This document shows positions 52,801-61,190 of a DNA stretch of 64,000 nucleotides, one piece after another. The stretch covers positions 62,001 through 126,000 of the forward strand of contig JAAFJO010000003.1 of NCBI GenBank assembly GCA_013298145.1, in the 5' to 3' direction. This stretch comes from Betaproteobacteria bacterium. GTDB taxonomy: Bacteria; Pseudomonadota; Gammaproteobacteria; Burkholderiales; Casimicrobiaceae. Both the position numbers and the translations under genes were made by a program. The notes beneath the pieces are model-generated. The model was not told the origin of the DNA. It saw only the letters and a program-made list of their open reading frames with translations, and did no database searches. Position 1 is the stretch's first letter. Each line of letters starts with the position of its first letter.

Positions 52801-53916
52801 ATGTTGTGGCGGAAGTGGGTTACTGTTTGTTTGTCTTCAGGGTTAGCGTTTGCAAGTGCGGCGACGCTCGCGCAGGACATCGTGTTTGGCCAGTCGGTCG
52901 CGCTTACGGGGCCAGCCTCCGAGCTTGGCCGAGAAATGCGGCTGGGCGCGCAGATTTTCTTCGATAAGGTGAACGCTGAAGGCGGCGTTAAAGGGAAGCG
53001 GATTGTGCTGCGCACACTCGACGATGGATACGAGGCAAACCGCGCTGCCGAAAACACGCGAAAACTCGTTAACGACGGCGATGTCCACGCGTTTTTTGGC
53101 TACGTCGGTACGCCTACGTCTTTGCCATCGATCGCCATTGCAACTGAGGCGAGGATCCCGTTTTTTGGCGCGTTTACTGGGGCGCAAGGCCTGCGCGAGC
53201 CGTTTAACCGATATGTATTTAATGTCCGCGCGAGCTACTTCGACGAAACTGAACTTCTCGTTAAGCAGCTCGTGGCCGAGGGGGTGCGCAGCATCGCTGT
53301 ATTCCACCAAAACGACTCCTATGGGCAAGCTGGGCTCGCGGGTGTGACACGTGCGCTCCAGTCACGCAACATGCAAGTATTTGCGACTGCGACCGTAGAG
53401 CGAAATAGCAACGATGTGTCGCGCGCGGTCGCCGTGATGCTTGAGCGCAAGCCCGAAGCGGTAATCATGGTGAGCACGTATGGATCATGTGCTGAGTTCA
53501 TCAAGCAAACCAAGGCGCGTGGCCTCGTTACCCGCTACGCGAATGTATCCTTCGTTGGAACAAAATCTTTGGTTAAGGCGCTTGGCGAGGATGGCCGCGG
53601 GGTGATGATTTCTCAGGTGATGCCTTCGCCATGGGCACAGCGCTACCCGTGGGTCCAGGAATATCAGCGGCTCATAAAAGCAAAAGGGGAAGAGCCTTCC
53701 TACACAAGCTTAGAAGGGTTCTTGGCTGCGCGTATTGCGGTTGACGCCTTGCGTCGCGGAGGCGATGTTTCACGCGAAGCGTTTGTGCGGGCGCTGGAGG
53801 GTATGCGCGAGATGAGTCTGGACGGGTTCCGCTTCGACTTCGGGCCAACCGATCACAACGCGCTGCAGTTCGTGGAGCTTACCGTCATCGGGCGCGACGG
53901 AAAAATTCATTATTAG
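52801..53916 (+). CDS. branched-chain amino-acid-type ABC substrate-binding protein (second of tandem pair)
   Basis: Paralogue of the preceding gene, 371 residues from ATG 52801, with signal peptide MLWRKWVTVCLSSGLAFASA. Shared segments include FGYVGTPTSLPS, ARIPFFGAFTGAQ, NRYVFNVRASYFDE and DSYGQAGLAGV, so a tandem duplication is clear. The two differ mostly between residues 200 and 330 and at the C-terminus, the parts that shape the ligand pocket, so ligand preferences may have diverged. A GTG-ATG start a few codons earlier is also possible. Confidence 0.87.
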   Translation: MLWRKWVTVCLSSGLAFASAATLAQDIVFGQSVALTGPASELGREMRLGAQIFFDKVNAEGGVKGKRIVLRTLDDGYEANRAAENTRKLVNDGDVHAFFGYVGTPTSLPSIAIATEARIPFFGAFTGAQGLREPFNRYVFNVRASYFDETELLVKQLVAEGVRSIAVFHQNDSYGQAGLAGVTRALQSRNMQVFATATVERNSNDVSRAVAVMLERKPEAVIMVSTYGSCAEFIKQTKARGLVTRYANVSFVGTKSLVKALGEDGRGVMISQVMPSPWAQRYPWVQEYQRLIKAKGEEPSYTSLEGFLAARIAVDALRRGGDVSREAFVRALEGMREMSLDGFRFDFGPTDHNALQFVELTVIGRDGKIHY

Positions 53917-54043
53917 CCAACTCACCGCGTTGGAGCTTGATCGGCGCTTCGCGCTCGCTGACCGCATCGCAGCGAGCCTGTGCCGACCCTGCCGTGTGCG
54001 GGTGGGCAAAACTGCACGAGCGCGCAGCTTCTACAATTAGGGC

Positions 54044-54538
54044 ATGATCGTCTACAACCTCGCCTGCGAACACAAGCATCCCTTTGAAGGATGGTTTGCA
54101 TCCCCCGCTGACTTTGAAAACCAGCGTGATCGCGGTCTCGTTGAGTGTCCGGTGTGTGGTTCGCAGCGTATTGAGCGTCAGCTGCATGCGCCTCGCGTGA
54201 ATTTTGGCGGCGTCGGAGGCCGCCGCGAACGCGAGTCTGACATAGCGAAGCACGAGCTCCAAGTTGCTGCAGCCTCCGATAGCAATGGCGAATTTGTCGC
54301 GAGTGACGACTACCGCAAACTTGTCGCCGCTGTGCAGTCGTTCACGGAGCAGGTGCGCGAAAACACTGAATACGTGGGTGAAAAGTTCGCCGACGAGGCG
54401 CGCGCCATGCATTACGGCGACAAGCCGCACCGTGGGATTCGCGGGCGCACCGATCCGGAAACCGCGCAAAAACTGCGTGATGAGGGCATCGAATTTCAAT
54501 CGCTGCCGTTTCCGATCGACTTCCCTAAAAGTCACTGA
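54044..54538 (+). CDS. DUF1178 family protein
   Basis: A 164-residue protein with the DUF1178 pattern: MIVYNLACEHKHPFEGWFAS near the start, then VECPVCGSQRIERQLHAPRV, a short zinc-ribbon-like CPVCG pair, and GIRGRTDPETAQKLRDEGIEFQSLPFPI at the end. The function is unknown. It starts 127 nt after the second binding protein and is followed by a repeat element (54560-54631). Confidence 0.85.
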   Translation: MIVYNLACEHKHPFEGWFASPADFENQRDRGLVECPVCGSQRIERQLHAPRVNFGGVGGRRERESDIAKHELQVAAASDSNGEFVASDDYRKLVAAVQSFTEQVRENTEYVGEKFADEARAMHYGDKPHRGIRGRTDPETAQKLRDEGIEFQSLPFPIDFPKSH

Positions 54539-54559
54539 AAATACAAATACTTCTACCTT

Positions 54560-54631
54560 GCCCCTATAAAATTGGGGCTAAGCGGCTTTTTATATTTAAA
54601 GTGATTTACGCAAGAAATGTGCGCTAGCCCC
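54560..54631. repeat. Dispersed intergenic element, copy G
   Basis: GCCCC (54560-54564) pairs with GGGGC (54574-54578) around a 9-nt loop, and TAGCCCC begins at 54625, leaving exactly 46 nt between. It lies between the DUF1178 gene and trhO, both on the plus strand. Confidence 0.7.
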
Positions 54632-54743
54632 GGTTTAACAAGAGCTTGGGTGTATACGCCAGCGCTCTTTGCTCAAACAATTACGAACGCCCAGCGTGAT
54701 CAATTTGACCTCGCGTCGCCGCCGACTCGTCGAAAATTGCGGA

Positions 54744-55604
54744 ATGGAATTAGTTCACTCAGCGTTCTATCGATTCGCCCGGATTGAAGATCCTTCGACC
54801 CTCGCGCACGCTATCACGGATACAGCGAAGACAGAGAACCTCACTGGAAGCATTCTGCTTGCCCAAGAAGGCATCAATGGCGGCGTGGCTGGGGCGAAAA
54901 ATTCCGTAGACCGCTTTGAGGCGCACCTGCGAAAGCATGCCGAGTTCGCGGATCTCGCATTCAAGCGTAGCCGTTGTGACACGCCGCCGTATGGCCGATT
55001 CAAATTGAATGTCGGCAAGAGAATCGTTGCATTCGGACATAGCGCGGATGCGCCGTTCATCCCGGATCGCGCCACGCAAGTAGCCCCCGAGCGCTGGCGT
55101 GAATTGCTTGGCGAATCAAACGTTGTCGTGATTGATAACCGCAACAGCTTTGAGTATCGGTTGGGCCGCTTCGAAGGTGCCGTTGATCCAGGTGTGAGCC
55201 ATTTTTCCGATTTTGAGGCCTATATCGCGGCGAACGCGGACGACTGGCGCGAGAAGGGCACGACGGTTGCGATGTACTGCACGGGCGGCATCCGCTGCGA
55301 GCGGGTTGCGCCTTGGATGAGCTCACTCGGACTCAAGGTAGCTGAGCTGGAGGGCGGCATCCTCAACTACTTCGCGAGGATGCCCGATGCCAATCGTGAA
55401 TGGAAAGGTGAGTGCTTCGTTTTCGACAATCGGATCGCGCTTGATACCGAACTTCGTGAGACCGCAACGACTGAGGCCGATGTGTACGATTCCGCCGCGG
55501 ATGGGCAGTGGCGCATCGAGCGCGCAAGACGGTTGCGAGAAGCGGTCGTTCTGAGCACGGACGCGCGTGAAAGCAGCGCAGAAGATCTGACGCCAAAGCA
55601 TTGA
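54744..55604 (+). CDS. trhO: tRNA uridine(34) hydroxylase (rhodanese-like, TrhO/YceA type)
   Basis: O2-dependent tRNA hydroxylase of 286 residues that makes 5-hydroxyuridine at the wobble position. The N-terminal ferredoxin-like part ends LAQEGINGGVAGAKNSVDRF; the rhodanese domain has VVVIDNRNSFEYRLGRFEGAVDP and the active-site loop MYCTGGIRCERVAPWM. The start MELVHSAFYRF at 54744 is preferred; an upstream reading from 54669 has no family resemblance. The stop overlaps the next start by one base, so the pseudouridine synthase that follows is probably co-translated. Confidence 0.92.
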   Translation: MELVHSAFYRFARIEDPSTLAHAITDTAKTENLTGSILLAQEGINGGVAGAKNSVDRFEAHLRKHAEFADLAFKRSRCDTPPYGRFKLNVGKRIVAFGHSADAPFIPDRATQVAPERWRELLGESNVVVIDNRNSFEYRLGRFEGAVDPGVSHFSDFEAYIAANADDWREKGTTVAMYCTGGIRCERVAPWMSSLGLKVAELEGGILNYFARMPDANREWKGECFVFDNRIALDTELRETATTEADVYDSAADGQWRIERARRLREAVVLSTDARESSAEDLTPKH

Positions 55605-56584
55605 TGAGGGAGCTTGCGAAGGCCCTGCATGCCGATCTCGCTGTTCAGTCGCGCGGCCATCGCGATGGTGTCGCGCCCAGCGAAGTGGTCATTCCTGCAA
55701 AGCGCGAATTGATCGCGTCGCAGCCTACGCTTCTCGATTATTTTGCGAGTCGATTCCCGGGTATTCCTCGATCAGAATGGGAGCATCGATTTGCAAGCGG
55801 CGACGTGTGGATCGCGCCGCACAAGCAGGCGAAACCGACGCAGGCGCGCGCCATACGCGGCGATGAGCTCACCGCCGCGCATGCGGGCACGCGGCTTTGT
55901 TACTACCGCAGTCAAGTTTCGGAAGCCGCCACACCCGAAAGCGAACGTGTGCTGTTTGAGGATGAGAGGATTCTCGTCGCCGATAAGCCCCATGGGATGC
56001 CGGTCGTGCCGAGCGGAAGATATGTCCGTGAGACACTGCTCGCGCGCCTTCGAGTACGAACCGCGTTGGCGGAACTCACGCCCGCGCATCGTATTGATCG
56101 AGACACAGCGGGGCTCGTGCTTTTTGTAAAGCACGCGTGTGATCGGAGCGCGTATCAATCGCTGTTTCGAGACCGTCAAGTGACAAAAGTCTATGAAGCG
56201 ATTGCGCCTTTTCGTTCAGCGTTTGCGGCACCGTTCTGCTATCGCTCGCGTCTGGCAGATGGCGCGCATTTCATGCAGATGCAAACAGTCGATGGCGAGC
56301 CAAACGCAGAAACCGAAATTTCAATGATTCGACCACTCGCCGATGGCTGGGCGTTGTATCAGTTGAAACCAAGCACCGGGCGCCGTCATCAGTTGCGCGC
56401 GCAGTTGGCGCATCTCGGGATACCAATCCAAAACGATGCGATTTATCCGGCCTTGCTCGCTGAAGAGTTCGACCAAAATCGCGCCCCGCTTAAGCTCCTC
56501 GCAAAGTGCTTAGCGTTTGTGGACCCGCTCGATTACACGGCTCGCGAATTTCAAAGTACGCGCGAACTCAATACAGACCAGTGA
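55604..56584 (+). CDS. RluA-family pseudouridine synthase
   Basis: Enzyme of 326 residues that isomerises uridine in rRNA or tRNA. The signature is AHRIDRDTAGLVLFVKHACDRSAYQSLF, with the catalytic Asp in HRIDRDT, and the family end KPSTGRRHQLRAQLAHLGIPIQNDAIYP. It starts MRELAKAL at ATG 55604, overlapping the trhO stop (TGATG). A TTG at 55601 is an alternative. The target base cannot be told from sequence. Neighbouring trhO also acts on tRNA, which may be more than coincidence. Confidence 0.9.
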   Translation: MRELAKALHADLAVQSRGHRDGVAPSEVVIPAKRELIASQPTLLDYFASRFPGIPRSEWEHRFASGDVWIAPHKQAKPTQARAIRGDELTAAHAGTRLCYYRSQVSEAATPESERVLFEDERILVADKPHGMPVVPSGRYVRETLLARLRVRTALAELTPAHRIDRDTAGLVLFVKHACDRSAYQSLFRDRQVTKVYEAIAPFRSAFAAPFCYRSRLADGAHFMQMQTVDGEPNAETEISMIRPLADGWALYQLKPSTGRRHQLRAQLAHLGIPIQNDAIYPALLAEEFDQNRAPLKLLAKCLAFVDPLDYTAREFQSTRELNTDQ

Positions 56585-56627
56585 CTTAAGGCATTCATCT
56601 CCGCCGACTCAGGCGGCATTCGCGATC

Positions 56628-57263
56628 CTAATGTTTGCGCTCGAGCGCGAGGAGGGCGACGCCGGACGCGACAAAGACTCCGCCTACGCTGCGATTGAAG
56701 TATTTGAAAAAGCTTGGCTGATTGCCCAACCACTGGCTCACCCGATGCGCGGCGATCGCAAGCGGTGCATACGCGGCGACCGTCAGAATTGCGAAGATCG
56801 CGCCGAGCGCGATGATCTGACTGAACGCCGAAGCGCTCCCGGGCGACGTCGCAACAAATTGCGGAACAAACGCAATCATGAAGAGCGCAACCTTTGGATT
56901 CAGTGAATTTGAGAGCAGCCCACGCCAGAACACACTGCTATAGGAAAGGCTCGCCACGTCGCTCGTGAAACGAGGAGCGCCTTCGCGCCATTGCATGATT
57001 CCAAGGTAGACGAGGTAGGCTGCACCACCGGCCTTGAGGAACCAAAACGCCGTTTCGTTTGCAAGCAGCAAAAGGCTCACGCCAAAAGCAGCCAGCAGCG
57101 TGTGCAGCATGATCCCGCATCCAACACCTACGGCGTGGACGATTCCCGAGATCTTGCCTTGCGTCAGGCCGCGTGCGAGCGATAAGAGCATGTCAGGGCC
57201 GGGGATCGCAATGACAATCAACGCAGCCGGGGTGTAGAGCAGGAGTTGTTCGAAGGTAAGCAT
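56628..57263 (-). CDS. LysE-family translocator
   Basis: Second LysE/RhtB exporter of the window, 211 residues with about six hydrophobic segments. The family start is LIVIAIPGPDMLLSLARGLTQGKISGIVHAVGVGCGIML, followed by LKAGGAAYLVYLGIMQWREG and LSNSLNPKVALFMIAFVPQFV. It is convergent with the RluA-type gene (43-nt gap). Its substrate is unknown; the other LysE gene at 25 kb is clearly distinct in sequence. Confidence 0.88.
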   Translation of the reverse strand: MLTFEQLLLYTPAALIVIAIPGPDMLLSLARGLTQGKISGIVHAVGVGCGIMLHTLLAAFGVSLLLLANETAFWFLKAGGAAYLVYLGIMQWREGAPRFTSDVASLSYSSVFWRGLLSNSLNPKVALFMIAFVPQFVATSPGSASAFSQIIALGAIFAILTVAAYAPLAIAAHRVSQWLGNQPSFFKYFNRSVGGVFVASGVALLALERKH

Positions 57264-57383
57264 GCCTGAACTCTAACTGAATCCCAAACGAGTTGTATCG
57301 ACGCCATCGCCTAGCGCGTGAGCGTGAGCGATTACCGCGCTCTCCATGGCAGGGAAGGTGCAAACGTTCCTACAATCTCGCGT

Positions 57384-57782
57384 ATGAGCACGATTGCATT
57401 GATTGCCCACGACCGCTGCAAAGCGCAGATGGTAAGTTTCGCGCGGGAGCATCTTTCCGCGCTTAGCCCGCATCAGCTCGTCGCAACGCGCACCACTGGC
57501 GGGTTACTGCGATCAGAGGTGGGGCTTAACGTGCAGCAATTGCTTTCGGGGCCGCAAGGCGGCGATCTCCAAATCGGTGCAATGATCGCGGAGGGGCGCG
57601 TTGACGCCGTAATTTTTCTGCGCGACGTTCTCACTGCCCAGCCCCACGAGCCAGACATCTCAGCGTTGTTGCGCATTTGCGATGTTCACAACGTACCGGT
57701 TGCGACCAATCTCGCGACTGCACGCTGGGTGTTGAACGGGCTGCTGCAGCAAACTACGCAGCGTAAAGCAATCGCTTCATAA
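57384..57782 (+). CDS. mgsA: methylglyoxal synthase
   Basis: Converts dihydroxyacetone phosphate to methylglyoxal and phosphate, a glycolytic bypass when phosphate is scarce. The 132 residues contain [14 protein letters not shown], the phosphate loop [25 protein letters not shown], with the catalytic Asp61 of GGDLQIG, and His88 in QPHEPD. The ATG at 57384 gives the family length; an upstream reading to 57318 is not supported. It is followed by a repeat element and then the convergent enoyl-CoA hydratase gene. Confidence 0.93.
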   Translation: MSTIALIAHDRCKAQMVSFAREHLSALSPHQLVATRTTGGLLRSEVGLNVQQLLSGPQGGDLQIGAMIAEGRVDAVIFLRDVLTAQPHEPDISALLRICDVHNVPVATNLATARWVLNGLLQQTTQRKAIAS

Positions 57783-57853
57783 CCCTGATTAAACGAGGGC
57801 AAGGCGCAATTTGGCGCGCATAACAATACGTTACCGATTTTGCTGTTAGCCCC
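57783..57853. repeat. Dispersed intergenic element, copy H
   Basis: CCCT (57783-57786) pairs with AGGG (57796-57799) in ACCCTGATTAAACGAGGGC, and TAGCCCC begins at 57847, 46 nt after the C at 57800. It sits immediately after the mgsA stop, between convergent genes. Confidence 0.65.
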
Positions 57854-57973
57854 ATTAAAAACTAGCCTAAAAGCGTGGAGTTATAGATTGAAACGGAGCA
57901 ACTGAAGCCCGGCTCGCGCCGCTCCATTCCGCAAACCAACCGAGCTCTTCGCGCTGAATCGCGACCTGCGGCG

Positions 57974-58780
57974 TTAATCAAACTTCGCGGGTCGCTTTTC
58001 GATAAAGGCGCTAATCCCCTCGGCGAAATCCTGTTTTGCTGCGCATGAGGAAAAGCTCTCGGCTTCTGCGTCCAGCTGTGCGGAGAGTGTTGATTGCATG
58101 GATGAGTTGAGCAGGCGCTTTGCCCCCGCCATTGAGCCGCGCGCACTGCGCGCAATTTGTGCGGCGATCTTGTCCACCGCTGCATCGATTTGATCGTTTG
58201 CAAAAACGCGATTGACGAAGCCGAGATGAGCCGCTTCTTGCGCTGACACGCGCTCGGACAGAAGCGTTAACTCCATGGCTTTCTTTACGCCGACCAAACG
58301 GGGCAAAAAGAACGACTGACCCCCATCCGGCGTGAGGCCAATCGCTTTGTACGCCGTCGCGAAATACGCATCTTCGCTCGCGATTGAAAGATCGCAGCCG
58401 ATGCCTAGGCTCATTCCGAATCCGGCACACGCGCCGCGAATTTTTGCAACGGTCACGACGGGCATGCGCTGCATCAACTCGATCCCGCTGTGCAAAAAGT
58501 GAATCATTTCCAGGAAATGCTTCTTTCGAGCTTCACCTGGGGTGGCAAGGGTTTCGCTGAAGCCCTTGATGTCGCCGCCTGCCATAAAGTGTTCGCCCTC
58601 ACCCTGCACAATGAGCACTCGAATCGAGAGGTCGTTTGCCACCGCTTGAATCGCGGGCACAAACGCTTTCGTCATCGATTCATTGAGCGCGTTTAAGGCC
58701 TTCGGACGATTCATGGTGAAGGTGGCCACACCCGGAATCGATGGATGTGGAGCGACGATGATGGGGGAGTCGGTGGTCAT
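57974..58780 (-). CDS. enoyl-CoA hydratase/isomerase family protein
   Basis: Crotonase-fold enzyme of 268 residues acting on enoyl-CoA or related thioesters. The oxyanion-hole motifs are GEGEHFMAGGDIKGF near residue 60 and AKIRGACAGFGMSLGIGCDLSIAS near residue 115. The catalytic Glu pair of true hydratases is not clearly present at the second position, GLTPDGGQSFFLPRLVG, where an Asp occurs; it may therefore catalyse isomerisation or other chemistry. The ATG overlaps the end of the deacetylase gene by 4 nt (ATGA), indicating coupling. Confidence 0.85.
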   Translation of the reverse strand: MTTDSPIIVAPHPSIPGVATFTMNRPKALNALNESMTKAFVPAIQAVANDLSIRVLIVQGEGEHFMAGGDIKGFSETLATPGEARKKHFLEMIHFLHSGIELMQRMPVVTVAKIRGACAGFGMSLGIGCDLSIASEDAYFATAYKAIGLTPDGGQSFFLPRLVGVKKAMELTLLSERVSAQEAAHLGFVNRVFANDQIDAAVDKIAAQIARSARGSMAGAKRLLNSSMQSTLSAQLDAEAESFSSCAAKQDFAEGISAFIEKRPAKFD

Positions 58781-59670
58781 GCGAAAACCTCAAATACGGT
58801 ACGTACGGTGTTGAAGTGAATATCAACGATGTCGGCTAAATCGTGAGCATAGCCGCCCGCCATGGTGACGGCGATGGGTATGCCGAGGTCTCGGGCCGTT
58901 TTAAGCACGAATTCGTCGCGCTGCCGCAAGCCGGATTTGGTGAGCTTGAGGCGGCCCAAGCGATCGCCTTCAAATGGATCCGCGCCCGCGAGATAGATGA
59001 TCGCGTTCGGCGCGAAGCGCGCAATGATTGACGGCAGCACTTCTGAAAGCGTGTCGAGGTAGCTAGCATCGCCGCAACCGTCTGGCAACTCGATATCCAA
59101 ATCGCTTCGCTCCTTGCGTACGGGATAGTTGCGCTCGCCGTGAATCGAAAAGGTAAACACACTATTGTCTTCCGCAAAAATTGATGCCGTGCCGTTACCC
59201 TGATGCACATCGAGATCGCAAATCAACACTCGTGAAATGCCGTGGTCGCGCTGAATCACTCGTGCCGCCACCGCTGCATCGTTGAAGCAGCAAAAGCCCT
59301 CACCATGATCGCGAAACGCGTGATGGGTGCCGCCCGCTAGATTGATTGCAGCGGAATGTGTAAGCGCAGATTTGAGCGCCGCCACGGTCGCCCCTGCAGA
59401 GCGGCGGGCGCGCTCAGCCATGTACGGAGACCAAGGAAATCCTATCGCACGTATTTCTTGCGTGCTCAGACCGCCGTGGATCATTCGATCAATGTAGGCA
59501 GGGTCGTGGGCGAGGGCGAGCTCATCGTTAGTGGCGGCGGGGGCTTCCAAAAGCGAATAGGGCGCAAACATTTGCACCGATTCGCGAAGCATTTGATACT
59601 TTGCCATCGGGAAGCGATGCCCCGTCGGTAGCGGCAGCACGAATTGATCGGTGTAGAAGCAATGAATCAT
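58777..59670 (-). CDS. histone deacetylase-family (acetylpolyamine/acetoin-utilisation-type) protein
   Basis: Zinc-dependent amidohydrolase of 297 residues of the HDAC/AcuC superfamily. The active site is visible as NLAGGTHHAFRDHGEGFCCFND (His-His dyad), VLICDLDVHQGNGTASIF (Asp and His zinc ligands), LAGADPFEGD (third zinc ligand Asp) and TMAGGYAHD with the catalytic Tyr. The bacterial substrates are usually acetylpolyamines or unknown acetyl-amides. It is translationally coupled to an enoyl-CoA hydratase gene. Confidence 0.9.
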   Translation of the reverse strand: MIHCFYTDQFVLPLPTGHRFPMAKYQMLRESVQMFAPYSLLEAPAATNDELALAHDPAYIDRMIHGGLSTQEIRAIGFPWSPYMAERARRSAGATVAALKSALTHSAAINLAGGTHHAFRDHGEGFCCFNDAAVAARVIQRDHGISRVLICDLDVHQGNGTASIFAEDNSVFTFSIHGERNYPVRKERSDLDIELPDGCGDASYLDTLSEVLPSIIARFAPNAIIYLAGADPFEGDRLGRLKLTKSGLRQRDEFVLKTARDLGIPIAVTMAGGYAHDLADIVDIHFNTVRTVFEVFA

Positions 59671-59733
59671 GCGATGGGGGCTACCAAAGCGCTGATCGCT
59701 TCGCTCGACAGCGGTATCGGCCGAAGTCGCCGC

Positions 59734-60879
59734 TCACATCGGTTCGGCTGGAGCCGCAGTTTTGAACGGTGATGATTCGGAGAGCTCTTCCATCGTGTGC
59801 ATCATTCCGATCTTCTCTCGATGCAAGAAGTGCTCGACGGCATCAGAGAAGCGTGGGTCAGAAAAGCAGTGTGATGAATAGGTCGTGACTGGCAACAAGC
59901 CGCGTGCAAGCTTGTGTGCGCCTTGCGCACCGCCTTCGAAACATTTGATACCCCGCTCGATACACCAGCTGATCGGTGTGTAGTAGCAGGCTTCGAAATG
60001 AAGCGAACGAATTGACTCGGTACTTCCCCAGTAGCGGCCATACAACCGAGCGCCGCTTTGAATGCAGAGCGATACCGCGACGGGCTGGCCGTCTCGCTCA
60101 CCCACGAACAACACCACGGCAGGACCGCACTGGGCCACGATTTGGCGGAAAAAGTCGATGGATAGGTAGGGTGTAGAGTAGTGCGCTGCGTAGGTGTTCT
60201 CATAGCAGCGGTAAAAAAAGCGAAGGTCCGCTTCTGAAATCTCCGGGGCAATTTGGATTCGCCATTGAATCCCGGCTTCACGCACGTAGCGTCGATCTTG
60301 TTTGATCCGCTTTCGTTTGTCGTGCGACATCTGCGCAAGCATTGCGTCGAACGATTCATAGCCTAGATTCGTCCAGTGGAACTGAACGCCTTCGCGTGCC
60401 AGCATCCCATTCGCAACCCAGCGTTTTTGTTCGCCTTCGTGTGGAAGAAGCACGTGCAAGCTCGAAAGCCCCAGTTGCTGGCTTTCGCGCACGGCGGCTG
60501 CAATCAGGGCGTCGCGTACGTCATCGCGCGCGGCGAGAACACGCGGTCCGGCGCACGGTGTGAACGGCACCGCGGCCAAGAGTTTCGGGTAGTACGATCC
60601 TCCAGCGCGCTTATAGGCATCCGCCCAAGCCCAGTCGAAGACGTATTCGCCGTAGGAATGATACTTTTGGTAGAGCGGCATCGCGCCGACCAGTGCATCG
60701 TCTTCAAAGGCGAGCAGGTAGTGCGGCTGCCAACCGGTACGCGCGGTTGCGCAACCACTCTCGTGCAGCGAATGTAAATACTCGTAGCTAAGAAAAACAT
60801 TACCGTCGGCGGATGCAACCAGTCGATTCCAATCGGACGGTGAGACGGCGGCGAGAGACGCTACAACTTCAATGCGCAT
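59734..60879 (-). CDS. FemAB-like GNAT N-acetyltransferase (DUF482 / peptidoglycan-type)
   Basis: A 381-residue protein of the FemAB-like acyltransferase group. Conserved segments are WNRLVASADGNVFLSYEYLHSLHESG near residue 17, MPLYQKYHSYGEYVFDWAWADAYKRAGGSYYPKLL about 70-105 and FEACYYTPISWCIERGIKCFEGGAQGAHKLARG near 300. The family is widespread in proteobacteria and its substrate is not established. It lies alone between the HDAC-like gene (63-nt gap) and the divergent nadE region. Confidence 0.82.
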   Translation of the reverse strand: MRIEVVASLAAVSPSDWNRLVASADGNVFLSYEYLHSLHESGCATARTGWQPHYLLAFEDDALVGAMPLYQKYHSYGEYVFDWAWADAYKRAGGSYYPKLLAAVPFTPCAGPRVLAARDDVRDALIAAAVRESQQLGLSSLHVLLPHEGEQKRWVANGMLAREGVQFHWTNLGYESFDAMLAQMSHDKRKRIKQDRRYVREAGIQWRIQIAPEISEADLRFFYRCYENTYAAHYSTPYLSIDFFRQIVAQCGPAVVLFVGERDGQPVAVSLCIQSGARLYGRYWGSTESIRSLHFEACYYTPISWCIERGIKCFEGGAQGAHKLARGLLPVTTYSSHCFSDPRFSDAVEHFLHREKIGMMHTMEELSESSPFKTAAPAEPM

Positions 60880-61190
60880 GGTCGAAATTGTAGGGGCTTC
60901 ACTGCGCTCAATGTCGGGGGGGCGCTAGACACAAGCCGCGCGCTGAGAAAAACGCGACTATGTTCACCCGAAGGCTCATGCCTCACCCGCCCCACAAACC
61001 GCAGGTCGAGCCGAAAAACTGGCGCAACGGCGTGTTCGCGCAAGATTTGATGCGTTCCCGGCGAGCTTATCGATCGACGCGTTTGCTTACAGCTTCGTTG
61101 AAAGTTCGGCCGCTAGAAGCTGGCGTCCACCGATCACCACACGCACGTGGCTGAACTCCGGGGCCAGTGCGGGCTACTTACAATGTGCAG
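60880..61190. other. Divergent intergenic region FemAB-like / nadE
   Basis: 311 bp. It contains a plus-strand frame at 60960-61154 with no ribosome site and no recognisable sequence, which I regard as chance. I see no clear promoter or terminator; both genes presumably have promoters here. Confidence 0.4.

Noticed and set aside
16400..57853. Idea that the repeated elements are integron attC sites
   Set aside because: They lack RYYYAAC/GTTRRRY core sites, are not linked to cassettes or an integrase, and occur between housekeeping genes.
60960..61154. 64-residue frame upstream of nadE
   Set aside because: No ribosome site, very basic random composition, lies in the probable promoter region.
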